12,102 bases of DNA from JBEKEX01 sp050013615 (GCA_050013615.1 JBEKEX010000061.1:1-12102); one strand, 5' to 3'. Counted from the stretch's first letter, positions 1 to 6,614 are shown. Numbers and translations are program-made. Notes: generated by a model not told the origin, from the sequence alone.

Positions 1-474
1 CTCGGTCCCGTTGACGATCAAAAAAGCATTCATCGGTTGGGTGTTTTCGCCTGAGACATCATCTGTTCCGGATGCAGCAAGTAAAACAGCAGTCTCGCCG
101 GAATGATCTTGTTGGAAATTGGTATAGACTTGCAGTTCATCTGCTTGAATGGTCTCGTCGGCCACGAACTGGATTTGGGGAGTCGCTCTGAATTGTACGT
201 TAACTTCGTGAGCTGATTCTTGCAACACTTTGACAAAGTCAGTCATGACTTCCGTGTGTAGCGACCATTCGTCCAGAAATGCCGGGCTGGCATGGATCGT
301 GTATAAGTCTGGCGCCACTATCTCAGCATTGCTTGCGGTCAACAGGTTGGCTTGCATTGCCCTGACCAATTTTCCAGGAAGCAAGTTGAGTGAATTCTTT
401 CCTTGAAAAAGATTGGAGCTGCTTTCGATCATCTTCTGCAGACGAATCTCTATTTGATCGAGTTGCGATATCAT
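1..474 (-). CDS. FHA-domain protein with DUF3662-type N-terminus (partial)
   Basis: The frame is open from an ATG at 474-472 to the left edge, giving 158 residues without a stop. The first ~115 residues resemble the DUF3662 (FhaA N-terminal) domain: an early amphipathic helix (LDQIEIRLQKMIE), then NLLPGKLVRAMQANLL and a DLYTIHASPAFLDEW segment, which follow the family's order of helix, 'A..L...M' helix and beta strand. A polar linker follows (about 115-148). The frame then reaches AFLIVNGTE, which looks like the first strand of a phosphothreonine-binding FHA domain lying beyond the edge. In actinobacteria, FhaA-type proteins read Ser/Thr kinase signals at the cell-wall synthesis machinery. 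That role is only an inference here. There is no Shine-Dalgarno sequence before the ATG. The next in-frame ATG is at codon 15, within the conserved first helix, so the first one is preferred. Confidence 0.75.
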   Translation of the reverse strand, partial: MISQLDQIEIRLQKMIESSSNLFQGKNSLNLLPGKLVRAMQANLLTASNAEIVAPDLYTIHASPAFLDEWSLHTEVMTDFVKVLQESAHEVNVQFRATPQIQFVADETIQADELQVYTNFQQDHSGETAVLLAASGTDDVSGENTQPMNAFLIVNGTE

Positions 475-482
475 AACGGATA

Positions 483-488
483 ATTATA
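483..488 (-). promoter_or_regulatory. Second TATAAT box directly before the FHA start
   Basis: A perfect TATAAT on the minus strand (488-483) lies 8 bases before the ATG. No recognisable -35 box sits 16-18 bases upstream. If used, transcription would begin at or within about 3 bases of the start codon and produce a leaderless message, which would fit the absence of a Shine-Dalgarno sequence. The region is AT-rich, so chance occurrence is possible. Confidence 0.3.
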
Positions 489-574
489 ACGAACTCTGCT
501 AAAAAATAGGGCCTGAGGTTATTTAAGAGATTGTTAAGTATTTGGTGGATAAATGAGATTAGTGAAAACCACGG

Positions 575-604
575 ATTATATGAACAGTGCAAGATTGGCG
601 TCAA
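575..604 (-). promoter_or_regulatory. Sigma70-type promoter for the FHA gene
   Basis: On the minus strand TTGACG (604-599) is followed after 18 bases by a perfect TATAAT (580-575). The -35 box overlaps the ybaK stop codon (603-601). Transcription would start near 568 and give a leader of about 95 bases before the FHA gene, so that gene can be expressed independently of the PHP-ybaK pair. The prediction is from sequence pattern only. Confidence 0.6.
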
Positions 605-1083
605 GATGTTTGAGGCTGGGATATCTTCGCCAGCTGCGCTCGCGTCAGTTCGACCAGGGCTGCGACCGGTAAGCAAATGTTCAGCCCGCGCTGCCCGCCC
701 GAAATGTGGATCTGTGGGTGAGTTTGCGCCGAATCGTCCAACACCACCTGGAACCCTTTGTTGAGCAACGCCAATGGTGAAATGCCCCCAGCTTGCAACC
801 CGGTCAACTGCTCGGCTGTGCGCTCGGTTGGCAGGCGCAATTTCTTTTCACCCACTACGGCTGCCAGCAATTTCAGGTCGACTTCGGCGGTGCCGGGCAC
901 AACTGCCAGGATGGTTTTGCCGGGTTTTTCGCGCTGCACAACGATGGTCTTATAAACCAGATCAGGATCGATTTTCAACAACGCGGCCGTCTCGAGAGCG
1001 CCGAGCTTTTCAGGCGGCAGCTCGAATGCCGTGTAGCTCACTTTTCGATTGTCCAACATGCGGGTGACGTTGTTGGTGATCAT
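601..1083 (-). CDS. ybaK: YbaK/EbsC-family aminoacyl-tRNA deacylase (Cys-tRNA(Pro)-type)
   Basis: The product is a 160-residue single-domain protein of the usual YbaK length. Proteins of this family hydrolyse misacylated tRNA in trans, classically Cys-tRNA(Pro), in the cytoplasm. Visible hallmarks are the VYKTIVV segment with the conserved lysine (Lys45, equivalent to the functional lysine near position 46 in E. coli YbaK), the AVVPGTAEVDLK strand-turn-helix (61-71), the GGISPLAL loop (99-106) and the ISGGQRGLNI segment (127-136). The ATG overlaps the stop of the upstream PHP gene as ATGA, so translation is probably coupled. The stop codon overlaps the -35 box of the next gene's promoter. The family call is strong. 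The exact substrate among YbaK, ProX and related subfamilies is less sure. Confidence 0.88.
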   Translation of the reverse strand: MITNNVTRMLDNRKVSYTAFELPPEKLGALETAALLKIDPDLVYKTIVVQREKPGKTILAVVPGTAEVDLKLLAAVVGEKKLRLPTERTAEQLTGLQAGGISPLALLNKGFQVVLDDSAQTHPQIHISGGQRGLNICLPVAALVELTRAQLAKISQPQTS

Positions 1084-2153
1084 TGCCTGGCTTTTCTGAT
1101 ATAAATGGGGTTACTGAAGATCCAACCTCGCCGTTTGCCAAGGAATTCGATGTAAGCCTCCAACCGGAAGACTCCCGGTTCCCTGGTGATATAGGTTCCG
1201 GCTTCTTTGCCTACCCATTCCTGAACGGCGACCCCATCTTTGATCAGCCGGCACTCTGCCTGACGCGGCAAGAGGAACTGCAAGGTGACACCATTTTTGT
1301 ATTCCAACTCGTCGCCCATGATGGCGATTTTGTCTTCTGTTGTCGCTGAAAATCGGAAACCTTTAGTTGGGGCGGGTAGGTCATAGCCCACAAAAGCGTG
1401 TCCTAATTGTAGCGCTTGAAGCACCATCCGCCGGTCGGCTGGCAGATCACCTGAAAGCAATGTGGGGGTCAACAAGTGGGTATTGATACACTGGAAATGA
1501 TACTCATAGGGAAAGATCGTGCGGTGAAGCGGCCCAAGTCTCATTTGTGCGGCATGCGCATCTGAGCCGCCGACGGCCACCACTTTGTCACCCTTCGCCA
1601 GGAGTTTATCCCATAATCGCAGCGCTTCAGGGAAAGGCCCATGGGCAATCAATTCTGGAAAAAATGCATACCAGATGCCCTGCGGATAAGAGTGGATGAC
1701 ACTTTTGAATTCGCTGGAGCCATTCCATAGCTCGATACCGGTGAAATTGGTGACATCCCAGCTTATCCACGAAAGATCGACTTCTTTGAAAAGCGGCAGG
1801 GCGGGGTCAATGGGGTGGGCGAGGAATGATAACCCCCCGGACTGTTTGACCTGATTTATCAGGTTTTGTGGATTAGAAGCAAAGGTGGCAAGTTCGCGGT
1901 TTGCCCCGATAACCAGCATATGATTTTTTTGGGGCTGGCGCGCCTGGTCGTGAATTTCTTCGCCGACCAACATCAGCACCTTACGTTGCCCGTCCTGATA
2001 ATAACCCTCGAAACCATTGACAAGGACATTATGATCGGTGGTGATGACCACATCCAGGCCTGATTTAAGCGCCGACAAGGCTATGGCGTGATGCAGCCCA
2101 TGGCCATCGGAATAGAGGGTATGCATGTGCAAATTTGCGATTAGTTCTTCCAT
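1080..2153 (-). CDS. PHP-domain metal-dependent phosphoesterase/hydrolase
   Basis: The product is a 357-residue cytoplasmic protein whose first ~210 residues form a PHP domain with the metal-binding motifs in order: NLHMHTLYSDG (His9, His11, Asp16), TTDHN (Asp40, His41), GEEIH (Glu65/Glu66), HMLVIG (His78), FLAHPID (His113) and VGGSDAH (Asp198, His200). Such proteins bind a metal cluster and hydrolyse phosphoesters or related bonds. The substrate cannot be told from the sequence. The C-terminal ~100 residues (about 255-357) look like the beta-rich appendix often found after CehA-type PHP domains. It is the first gene of the leftward block, divergent from secG with 69 bases between the starts. 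The ATG has no Shine-Dalgarno sequence. The last codons overlap ybaK by 4 bases. Confidence 0.85.
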   Translation of the reverse strand: MEELIANLHMHTLYSDGHGLHHAIALSALKSGLDVVITTDHNVLVNGFEGYYQDGQRKVLMLVGEEIHDQARQPQKNHMLVIGANRELATFASNPQNLINQVKQSGGLSFLAHPIDPALPLFKEVDLSWISWDVTNFTGIELWNGSSEFKSVIHSYPQGIWYAFFPELIAHGPFPEALRLWDKLLAKGDKVVAVGGSDAHAAQMRLGPLHRTIFPYEYHFQCINTHLLTPTLLSGDLPADRRMVLQALQLGHAFVGYDLPAPTKGFRFSATTEDKIAIMGDELEYKNGVTLQFLLPRQAECRLIKDGVAVQEWVGKEAGTYITREPGVFRLEAYIEFLGKRRGWIFSNPIYIRKARQ

Positions 2154-2162
2154 GAGAATTGG

Positions 2163-2192
2163 TTGACTATTTTAGGATAAGAACGGTATAAT
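2163..2192 (+). promoter_or_regulatory. secG promoter
   Basis: TTGACT (2163-2168) and a perfect TATAAT (2187-2192) are separated by 18 bases. The predicted start near 2199 leaves a leader of about 24 bases that carries the AGGAGG ribosome site at 2211-2216. This is the best-formed promoter in the window. It lies in the 69-base divergent spacer shared with the PHP gene. Confidence 0.75.
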
Positions 2193-2222
2193 CGGTTTGT
2201 TTGATTACCTAGGAGGAAGCAC

Positions 2223-2453
2223 GTGGCTACCTATTTGGACATTGCACTGATTATAACGTCAATTGCTTTGATCGCCAGCGTTGTGCTGCAGAACAAAGGC
2301 GTCGGCTTGGGTGGTTTAACCGGGGCTGATTCAGGAAGTGTTTTCACCGCGCGACGCGGCATAGAAAAGGTATTATTTTACGTCACCATTGGTTTGAGTC
2401 TTGCCTTTTTCCTTCTGACCATCCTGGCTGTGATCTTTGGGCAGACGGTATAG
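2223..2453 (+). CDS. secG: Preprotein translocase subunit SecG
   Basis: The product is a 76-residue integral membrane protein with two hydrophobic helices (about 5-23 and 50-72) joined by a glycine-rich cytoplasmic loop. The loop contains QNKGVGLGGLTG and then SGSVFTARRG, the family signature between the helices. SecG binds SecY and SecE in the plasma membrane and assists SecA-driven export. The size and layout are typical of bacterial SecG. The start is GTG at 2223, supported by a perfect AGGAGG 6 bases upstream and by a good promoter. The gene is transcribed away from the PHP gene. A structured spacer and terminator-like hairpin follow it. Confidence 0.9.
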   Translation: MATYLDIALIITSIALIASVVLQNKGVGLGGLTGADSGSVFTARRGIEKVLFYVTIGLSLAFFLLTILAVIFGQTV

Positions 2454-2476
2454 ACGGCTTACACACGACCTTTGAA

Positions 2477-2508
2477 AATCGATCTGCAACAGTTTCGACT
2501 GTTCGATT
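2477..2508 (+). other. Bulged RNA hairpin with UUCG loop downstream of secG
   Basis: ACAGT (2489-2493) pairs with ACTGT (2498-2502) around a TTCG tetraloop (2494-2497). A lower helix pairs AATCGA (2477-2482) with TCGATT (2503-2508), leaving a 6-base bulge on the 5' side. It sits 23 bases after the secG stop and 6 bases before the terminator-like hairpin. The pairing is seen directly. Any function as a leader, 3' end element or small RNA is unknown. Confidence 0.45.
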
Positions 2509-2514
2509 ATTCTA

Positions 2515-2557
2515 GGGCGATTCGCCTTGATCGGGGCAGATCGCCCATTTTCTTTTT
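2515..2557 (+). terminator. Probable intrinsic terminator after secG
   Basis: GGGCGAT (2515-2521) pairs perfectly with ATCGCCC (2540-2546) across an 18-base loop and is followed by ATTTTCTTTTTT. The loop is longer than in most intrinsic terminators, which lowers confidence slightly. The T-run ends only 9 bases before the ATG of the next gene. If it stops transcription, that gene needs read-through or the hairpin acts as an attenuator. Confidence 0.65.
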
Positions 2558-2566
2558 TCAAATGCT

Positions 2567-4255
2567 ATGAAAAGATTACGCTGGCAATTACTCATTATAT
2601 TCCTGACAGGGTTGGTGATCGGTGTATTGCTGATCACCGAGCAACCTGGCAAACTCTCTTCTGTTGTGCAACCGCAACAGGGTGGGGTCTATACTGAAGC
2701 GTTGACAGGTTCCTTGGAACGCCTCAATCCTGTGTTGGATTTCTACAATCAACCGGATAAAGATGTAGACAGACTGATCTATAGCGGATTGTTGAAGTTC
2801 GACGACCGCGGTCTGCCTGTAGGCGATCTGGCACAAAGTTGGGGTGTTTCGCAGGACGGCACTATTTACAACGTTGTCCTGCGCAGTGATGCAAGATGGC
2901 AAGACGGCCAGCCGGTGACAGCTCTTGACGTTACTTTCACCATAGACCTGCTACGGAATGGGGGCACGATCGTGCCAGCCGATTTGCAAGCATTCTGGCA
3001 GAAGGTGAAAGTGACCGCATTGAGCCCTACGGCCATGCAATTCATCTTGCCAGAAGCGTATGCCCCATTTTTGGACTACTTGACTTTTGGAGTATTGCCC
3101 AAGCATTTACTGGATGGCAAGAAAATTGACGACCTGGTGAACGATTCTTTCAACTTAGCACCCGTTGGTTCAGGGCCTTATCAGTTCGACCATTTAATTA
3201 TTGAAAATGGCCAGATTGCGGGTGTTTCTTTGAAGGCTTCCACATACAATAGTACCGACGGCAAGGGACCGTATATTTCTCAAATTGTATTCCGCTATTA
3301 TCCTGACGCGGCTGCGGCATTCGCCGCATACCAACAAGGCGAAGTGCAGGGTATCGGTAATGTGACATCGGGTATTTTGCCGGATGTCCTTAAAACATCC
3401 AGCCTATCCATTTATACGGCACGGCAACCGGAAATAACGATGGTGTTGTTCAATTTGAACAGCAGTGACGTGTCCTTTTTCCAGGATAAAGACGTGCGCC
3501 GTGCTTTGCTGATGGGTTTGGATCGCCAAGCAATGATCGATCATTTATTGCAGGGGCAGGCAATCATCGCTGATGGACCGATACTCCCTGGTACGTGGGC
3601 TTATTACGACGGTCTACAAAGCGTGGCTTATGATCCGGATGCTGCCAAAGCTTTATTGGTCACTGCCGGTTACTTGCTTCCTCAAGACGGGACAGTGCGC
3701 ACGAACAAAGATGGCCTGGCATTGCATTTTTCTCTGGCCTATCCGGATGACGATCTACACAAGGTGTTAGCTGAAAAAATTCAATCCTATTGGCAAGCTC
3801 TCAATGTCACTATTGACCTGGAAGCTTTGCCTTATGACCAACTGATCTCCGACAGGTTGGCCGCACATAATTATCAGGCTGCGTTGGTAGACCTGAATTT
3901 GTCCAACTCACCGGACCCGGATCCTTATCCCTTCTGGGATGAGGCACAAATAACCGGCGGCCAGAACTACTCACAATGGGATAATCGTTTGGCAAGCGAA
4001 TATCTGGAAGAGGCACGTACAACCACTGACCTGGACACGCGCATTCGCATGTATGATAATTTCCAAGTGGTTTTCAGTCAGGAGCTTCCGGCATTGCCAC
4101 TCTATTATCCGGTCTACACTTATGCTGTTGATCAGCAAGTCAATGGAGTGAGCACAGGACCACTTTATGATCCTAGTGACCGCTTCTCATCGGTGACGAG
4201 TTGGTACCTGATTGCCCGGCAGTCTTCTACAACTGAAACTACTCCTTCCAAGTGA
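2567..4255 (+). CDS. ABC transporter solute-binding protein, family 5 (oligopeptide/dipeptide type), membrane-anchored
   Basis: The 562-residue product has a basic N-terminus (MKRLRWQ), a hydrophobic stretch at 8-24 and then a long extracytoplasmic domain. The OppA/DppA (SBP_bac_5) fold is shown by the opening GGVYTEAL (39-46) and by LIYSGLLKFDDRGLPVGDLA (70-89). It is also shown by the DGTIYNVVLR...W.DG.PVTALDV signature (97-125), a later ALLMGLDRQAMIDHLL segment, YDPDAAKALL, and a C-terminal LPLYYPVYTY. Such proteins capture peptides or other small solutes for an ABC importer. No cysteine follows the hydrophobic stretch, so it is not a standard lipoprotein. It is either held by an uncleaved N-terminal helix or released. 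No permease or ATPase gene is adjacent, so partner and substrate are unknown. The ATG has no Shine-Dalgarno sequence and lies 9 bases after a terminator-like T-run. The KRLR-hydrophobic start still supports this codon. Confidence 0.85.
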   Translation: MKRLRWQLLIIFLTGLVIGVLLITEQPGKLSSVVQPQQGGVYTEALTGSLERLNPVLDFYNQPDKDVDRLIYSGLLKFDDRGLPVGDLAQSWGVSQDGTIYNVVLRSDARWQDGQPVTALDVTFTIDLLRNGGTIVPADLQAFWQKVKVTALSPTAMQFILPEAYAPFLDYLTFGVLPKHLLDGKKIDDLVNDSFNLAPVGSGPYQFDHLIIENGQIAGVSLKASTYNSTDGKGPYISQIVFRYYPDAAAAFAAYQQGEVQGIGNVTSGILPDVLKTSSLSIYTARQPEITMVLFNLNSSDVSFFQDKDVRRALLMGLDRQAMIDHLLQGQAIIADGPILPGTWAYYDGLQSVAYDPDAAKALLVTAGYLLPQDGTVRTNKDGLALHFSLAYPDDDLHKVLAEKIQSYWQALNVTIDLEALPYDQLISDRLAAHNYQAALVDLNLSNSPDPDPYPFWDEAQITGGQNYSQWDNRLASEYLEEARTTTDLDTRIRMYDNFQVVFSQELPALPLYYPVYTYAVDQQVNGVSTGPLYDPSDRFSSVTSWYLIARQSSTTETTPSK

Positions 4256-4299
4256 TTTTTTGTGTGCCCGGGCGTGCGCTTGGACACTTTGCCTTTGCC

Positions 4300-4305
4300 A
4301 AGGAG
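4300..4305 (+). promoter_or_regulatory. Ribosome binding site that sets the adenosyltransferase start
   Basis: AAGGAG lies 7 bases before the ATG at 4313. An in-frame ATG at 4262 would add 17 residues (MCPGVRLDTLPLPRSVE) that do not resemble the family, and it has only a T-run upstream. The ATG at 4313 is therefore chosen. Confidence 0.8.
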
Positions 4306-4312
4306 TGTGGAA

Positions 4313-4900
4313 ATGACGCCTCTCTATTCTCGCGCCGGTGATAGTGGTATGACGGATTTGTTGGGGGAAGGACGCGTGGCTAAAAGTGATTTGCGCCTGG
4401 AAGTGTTGGGGACTATCGATGAGGCCAGCGCTGCTTTGGGATTGGCACGTTCACTCAGTAAAGTCGATGATGTTAAAGCAGCTGTGGTCGAATTGCAGCG
4501 TGGTCTTTATCATTTGATGGCTGAAATTGCTGCCACTGCTGAAAACGCGACTGCTTTCGAATCGATCGGACTTGACCAGGTGAAAATGCTCGAAGATCAG
4601 ATCGAGAAGTTCAACTTCCTGGTTTCCATGCCGGGTGGGTTCATCCTTCCGGGTGATACGCCAGCTGCGGCAGCTATGGATCTGGCGCGTGCCGTAGTGC
4701 GGCGTGCAGAGCGCCGGGTGGTGGAATTATATAACCGGGGAGAACTAAAGAACAAACAGATCTTGAGTTATTTGAACCGATTTTCCACCCTGTGTTTTGT
4801 GTTGGAAATCCGGGAAGGACAAAGTGCGGAGGGCGCTTCTCCCATTTTAGCCAAGAACTCGATTGGCAATAATCCGAAGCGAAGAAATAAAACGATTTAA
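4313..4900 (+). CDS. Cob(I)yrinic acid a,c-diamide adenosyltransferase, PduO type
   Basis: The product is a 195-residue cytoplasmic enzyme that transfers the adenosyl group of ATP to cob(I)alamin to make coenzyme B12. PduO-family motifs are present in order: the N-terminal ATP loop YSRAGDSGMTDLL (5-17), GRVAKSDLRLEVLGTIDE (20-37), GGFILPGDT (108-116), ARAVVRRAERRV (125-136, with Arg126, Arg130, Arg131, Glu133 and Arg134) and LSYLNRFSTLCFVLEI near the end. It differs from the usual pattern in two places. The Asn after 'DEL' in the common DELNS motif is absent (DEASAALG), and the Asp of 'YLNRLSD' is replaced by Thr. The enzyme is probably still active because the Arg/Glu cluster is kept, but this is an inference. 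It follows the solute-binding protein by 57 bases and may be cotranscribed with it. No cobalamin riboswitch is visible. A strong terminator follows. Confidence 0.87.
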   Translation: MTPLYSRAGDSGMTDLLGEGRVAKSDLRLEVLGTIDEASAALGLARSLSKVDDVKAAVVELQRGLYHLMAEIAATAENATAFESIGLDQVKMLEDQIEKFNFLVSMPGGFILPGDTPAAAAMDLARAVVRRAERRVVELYNRGELKNKQILSYLNRFSTLCFVLEIREGQSAEGASPILAKNSIGNNPKRRNKTI

Positions 4901-4941
4901 AAAAACAAAGGCAGACATTTCGATTGTCTGCTTTTGTTTTT
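4901..4941. terminator. Bidirectional intrinsic terminator between convergent genes
   Basis: GCAGACA (4911-4917) pairs with TGTCTGC (4925-4931) around a 7-base loop. The stem extends through a G-T pair and AAA/TTT, C/G and A5/T5 pairs out to 4901 and 4941. A-rich flank on one side and T-rich on the other give a U-tract on both strands. It begins right after the adenosyltransferase stop and lies 21 bases past the end of the dsbA-like gene on the other strand. Confidence 0.9.
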
Positions 4942-4962
4942 AATACTTGGGTGAATTGCTAA

Positions 4963-5694
4963 TTACTTGCCTTGTAAGGCAGCATCAATTGCCTGCGTGA
5001 GTTCATTGTAGGAAGACTGCAGTTGGATTTTCTTATCATTCACGAAGAATGATGGCGTGCTATCGATCCCAAGGTTAACCCCTTGTTGATAGTCATCCAC
5101 TACCTGCTGCTTATATTTGCCATTGTTGTAGCAATCGTTGAATTGCGTCATGTTCAAGCCAATTTTATCGGCAAAGGCTGCCAGTCGCCGGTCAGTGAAT
5201 GCACCGGTGTTCTCTCCACTTGAGCTCTGGTTATTGTAGAGCATATCGTGATACTGCCAGAATTTCCCTTGATCCATGGCACAATAGGCCGCTTGTGCTG
5301 CAGCATGCGATTCATTCCCGCCGCTCACAGCTTGATCGATGAAGGAGAAGGGATGAAATACCAGGTAGACTTTGCCTGTATTTACGTAGGTGTTCACAAT
5401 ATCAGGCTCAATATTCAGGGTGAAATTTTGACAAGCTGGACACTGGAAGTCTTCCCAAATATCCAAACGGACAGGTGCATTGGGATCTCCGGCGGCGGCA
5501 GTGCCGGCGGGAACTTTATCGGTCGGCATTGGCAAGAAAGTGGGGACAGTAATTGCACCGACGGGTTGGATACTTGGCCATACCAGAAAAAAGGTAATGA
5601 CCAACGCAGCAATGACAACGCCTGCGATAACAATAATGCGTTGCTGTCTTTCTCGACGGCGGTGCTGCTCACGGATCATATCACGGTGGCTCAT
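4963..5694 (-). CDS. Membrane-anchored DsbA-like thiol-disulfide oxidoreductase
   Basis: The 243-residue product has a very basic N-terminus (residues 4-19), one hydrophobic helix (about 20-39) and a short Pro/Thr-rich linker. A thioredoxin-fold domain of the DsbA_4/BdbD kind then faces the outside. The active site is FQCPACQNF with Cys85 and Cys88 (CPAC). The cis-proline loop is STPSFFVN (Pro214), and APVRLDIWEDF (73-83) is the strand before the active site. A second pair of cysteines, Cys138 and Cys188, lies in the helical insertion and could form a structural disulfide. The family oxidises or isomerises cysteines in exported proteins. The CPAC dipeptide is less typical than the CPHC of E. 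coli DsbA. The ATG has a GAGG site upstream. This is the last gene of the leftward XRE-TPR-GNAT unit, 62 bases after the acetyltransferase. Confidence 0.87.
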   Translation of the reverse strand: MSHRDMIREQHRRRERQQRIIVIAGVVIAALVITFFLVWPSIQPVGAITVPTFLPMPTDKVPAGTAAAGDPNAPVRLDIWEDFQCPACQNFTLNIEPDIVNTYVNTGKVYLVFHPFSFIDQAVSGGNESHAAAQAAYCAMDQGKFWQYHDMLYNNQSSSGENTGAFTDRRLAAFADKIGLNMTQFNDCYNNGKYKQQVVDDYQQGVNLGIDSTPSFFVNDKKIQLQSSYNELTQAIDAALQGK

Positions 5695-5736
5695 TGTTTC
5701 ACCTCAGTTTTCTAGCCACAATTCTGCCAGATTTAC

Positions 5737-5784
5737 TCCGGTTTGTCCAGAGCATTCTAGCCTATAGGCTGGACAAACACCGGA
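5737..5784 (-). other. Inverted repeat (hairpin) spanning the acetyltransferase stop codon
   Basis: TCCGGTTTGTCCAG (5737-5750) is complementary to 5769-5784 except for a 2-base bulge (CA). This makes 5 + 9 base pairs around an 18-base loop. The loop contains the TAG stop (5759-5757), so one arm is coding and the other is intergenic. No T-run follows on the minus strand, so it is not a standard intrinsic terminator. It could stabilise or process the message between the acetyltransferase and the dsbA-like gene. Confidence 0.6.
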
Positions 5785-6605
5785 AAACGATCGCCGGTTT
5801 CGACAAAACCCAAGGAATGGTAGAGCGCCAATGAAGCCCAATTATCGCTTTGGGTGTTGACGGTAACTTCTCCATAGTTCTGTAGCCAAAAATGAGTTTG
5901 AAGATCTTGCACTAGCAGACGACCGATCCGTTTTCCTTGCCATTCAGGTGTCACAGCCAGTCGCGCCAGGTGTGCTGAAGAAAAACCGATTGTACTTATC
6001 TGATAAGCAACGATGTTATTGCCCGATTTGACTACCGTAGCATAACCGGATTGGCGCAGCGCCAGTTGTAACGATGGTAACGGGTTTTGCCATAAGCCGT
6101 CGAAGGCTTGTTCATCGATCTTGGCAATGGCTGGTAGATCTTCAGGTTGTAAGTGGTGAAGTGTCAACCCTTCTATTGGATGTAGGGCTTCCGTGGCTAT
6201 GCTCGACCACGAAAGCACCACAATATCTTGTTTGTGCTGCCATGCGGAGTTTAATAAACGTCGATACCAGTCGAAAACGGCTAAGGTCGCCAGCACTTTG
6301 ATGTTTGAATGGCGCAAGACGTCCAGGTTTTTCTCCAGAAGAGAATCCCATGCATCCTGAAGCTCATTCTCTCTGGTGGCAGTGAACAGCCTGACCCAAC
6401 TTACCTCAGACACCTCAGCAGAGCAGGCCATAGCAGCGATTAGGGTCGATCCTTCTTCGATCACCCAAAAAGGTTGGCTGTTCAGCCATTGATAGGGTGT
6501 ATGCCAATCTAAATGCCGCTGTGTATGAGTACTGACACCTAGTAGTGCTGATAGTTGCTTATAATCCGCTTCGGTTGCCGGGCGCAATGTGGGAGTAGTG
6601 GACAT
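5757..6605 (-). CDS. GNAT-family N-acetyltransferase, tandem-domain
   Basis: The product has 282 residues, about twice the length of a single GNAT domain. The C-terminal half (about 143-282) is a complete GNAT domain. It has the opening TLHHLQPEDLPAIAKIDEQAF, motif A strand ARLAVTPEWQGKRIGRLL with the acetyl-CoA pyrophosphate loop QGKRIG (223-228), and motif B SLALYHSLGFVE with the conserved Tyr262. The N-terminal half begins LRPATEADY like a GNAT domain but lacks a Q/R-x-x-G-x-G/A loop, so it looks like a degenerate copy that may help bind substrate. Substrate is unknown. The start lies 9 bases after the TPR gene stop with no Shine-Dalgarno sequence, suggesting reinitiation or coupling. Its 3' end is in a hairpin. 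Confidence 0.8.
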   Translation of the reverse strand: MSTTPTLRPATEADYKQLSALLGVSTHTQRHLDWHTPYQWLNSQPFWVIEEGSTLIAAMACSAEVSEVSWVRLFTATRENELQDAWDSLLEKNLDVLRHSNIKVLATLAVFDWYRRLLNSAWQHKQDIVVLSWSSIATEALHPIEGLTLHHLQPEDLPAIAKIDEQAFDGLWQNPLPSLQLALRQSGYATVVKSGNNIVAYQISTIGFSSAHLARLAVTPEWQGKRIGRLLVQDLQTHFWLQNYGEVTVNTQSDNWASLALYHSLGFVETGDRFPVFVQPIG

Positions 6606-6614
6606 ATATGGAAA

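Noticed and set aside
323..676. A 117-codon minus-strand open frame between ybaK and the FHA gene
   Set aside because: It overlaps both real genes in another frame, has no ribosome site and its sequence lacks a domain pattern. The FHA frame at 474-1 matches a known family.
4279..4302. CTTGG/CCAAG pairing next to the ribosome site of the adenosyltransferase
   Set aside because: Five-base arms around a 14-base loop are expected by chance. No riboswitch-like structure is present.
5248..5715. A 155-codon plus-strand open frame opposite the dsbA-like gene
   Set aside because: It covers the CPAC active-site region of a well-supported minus-strand gene and has no family features.
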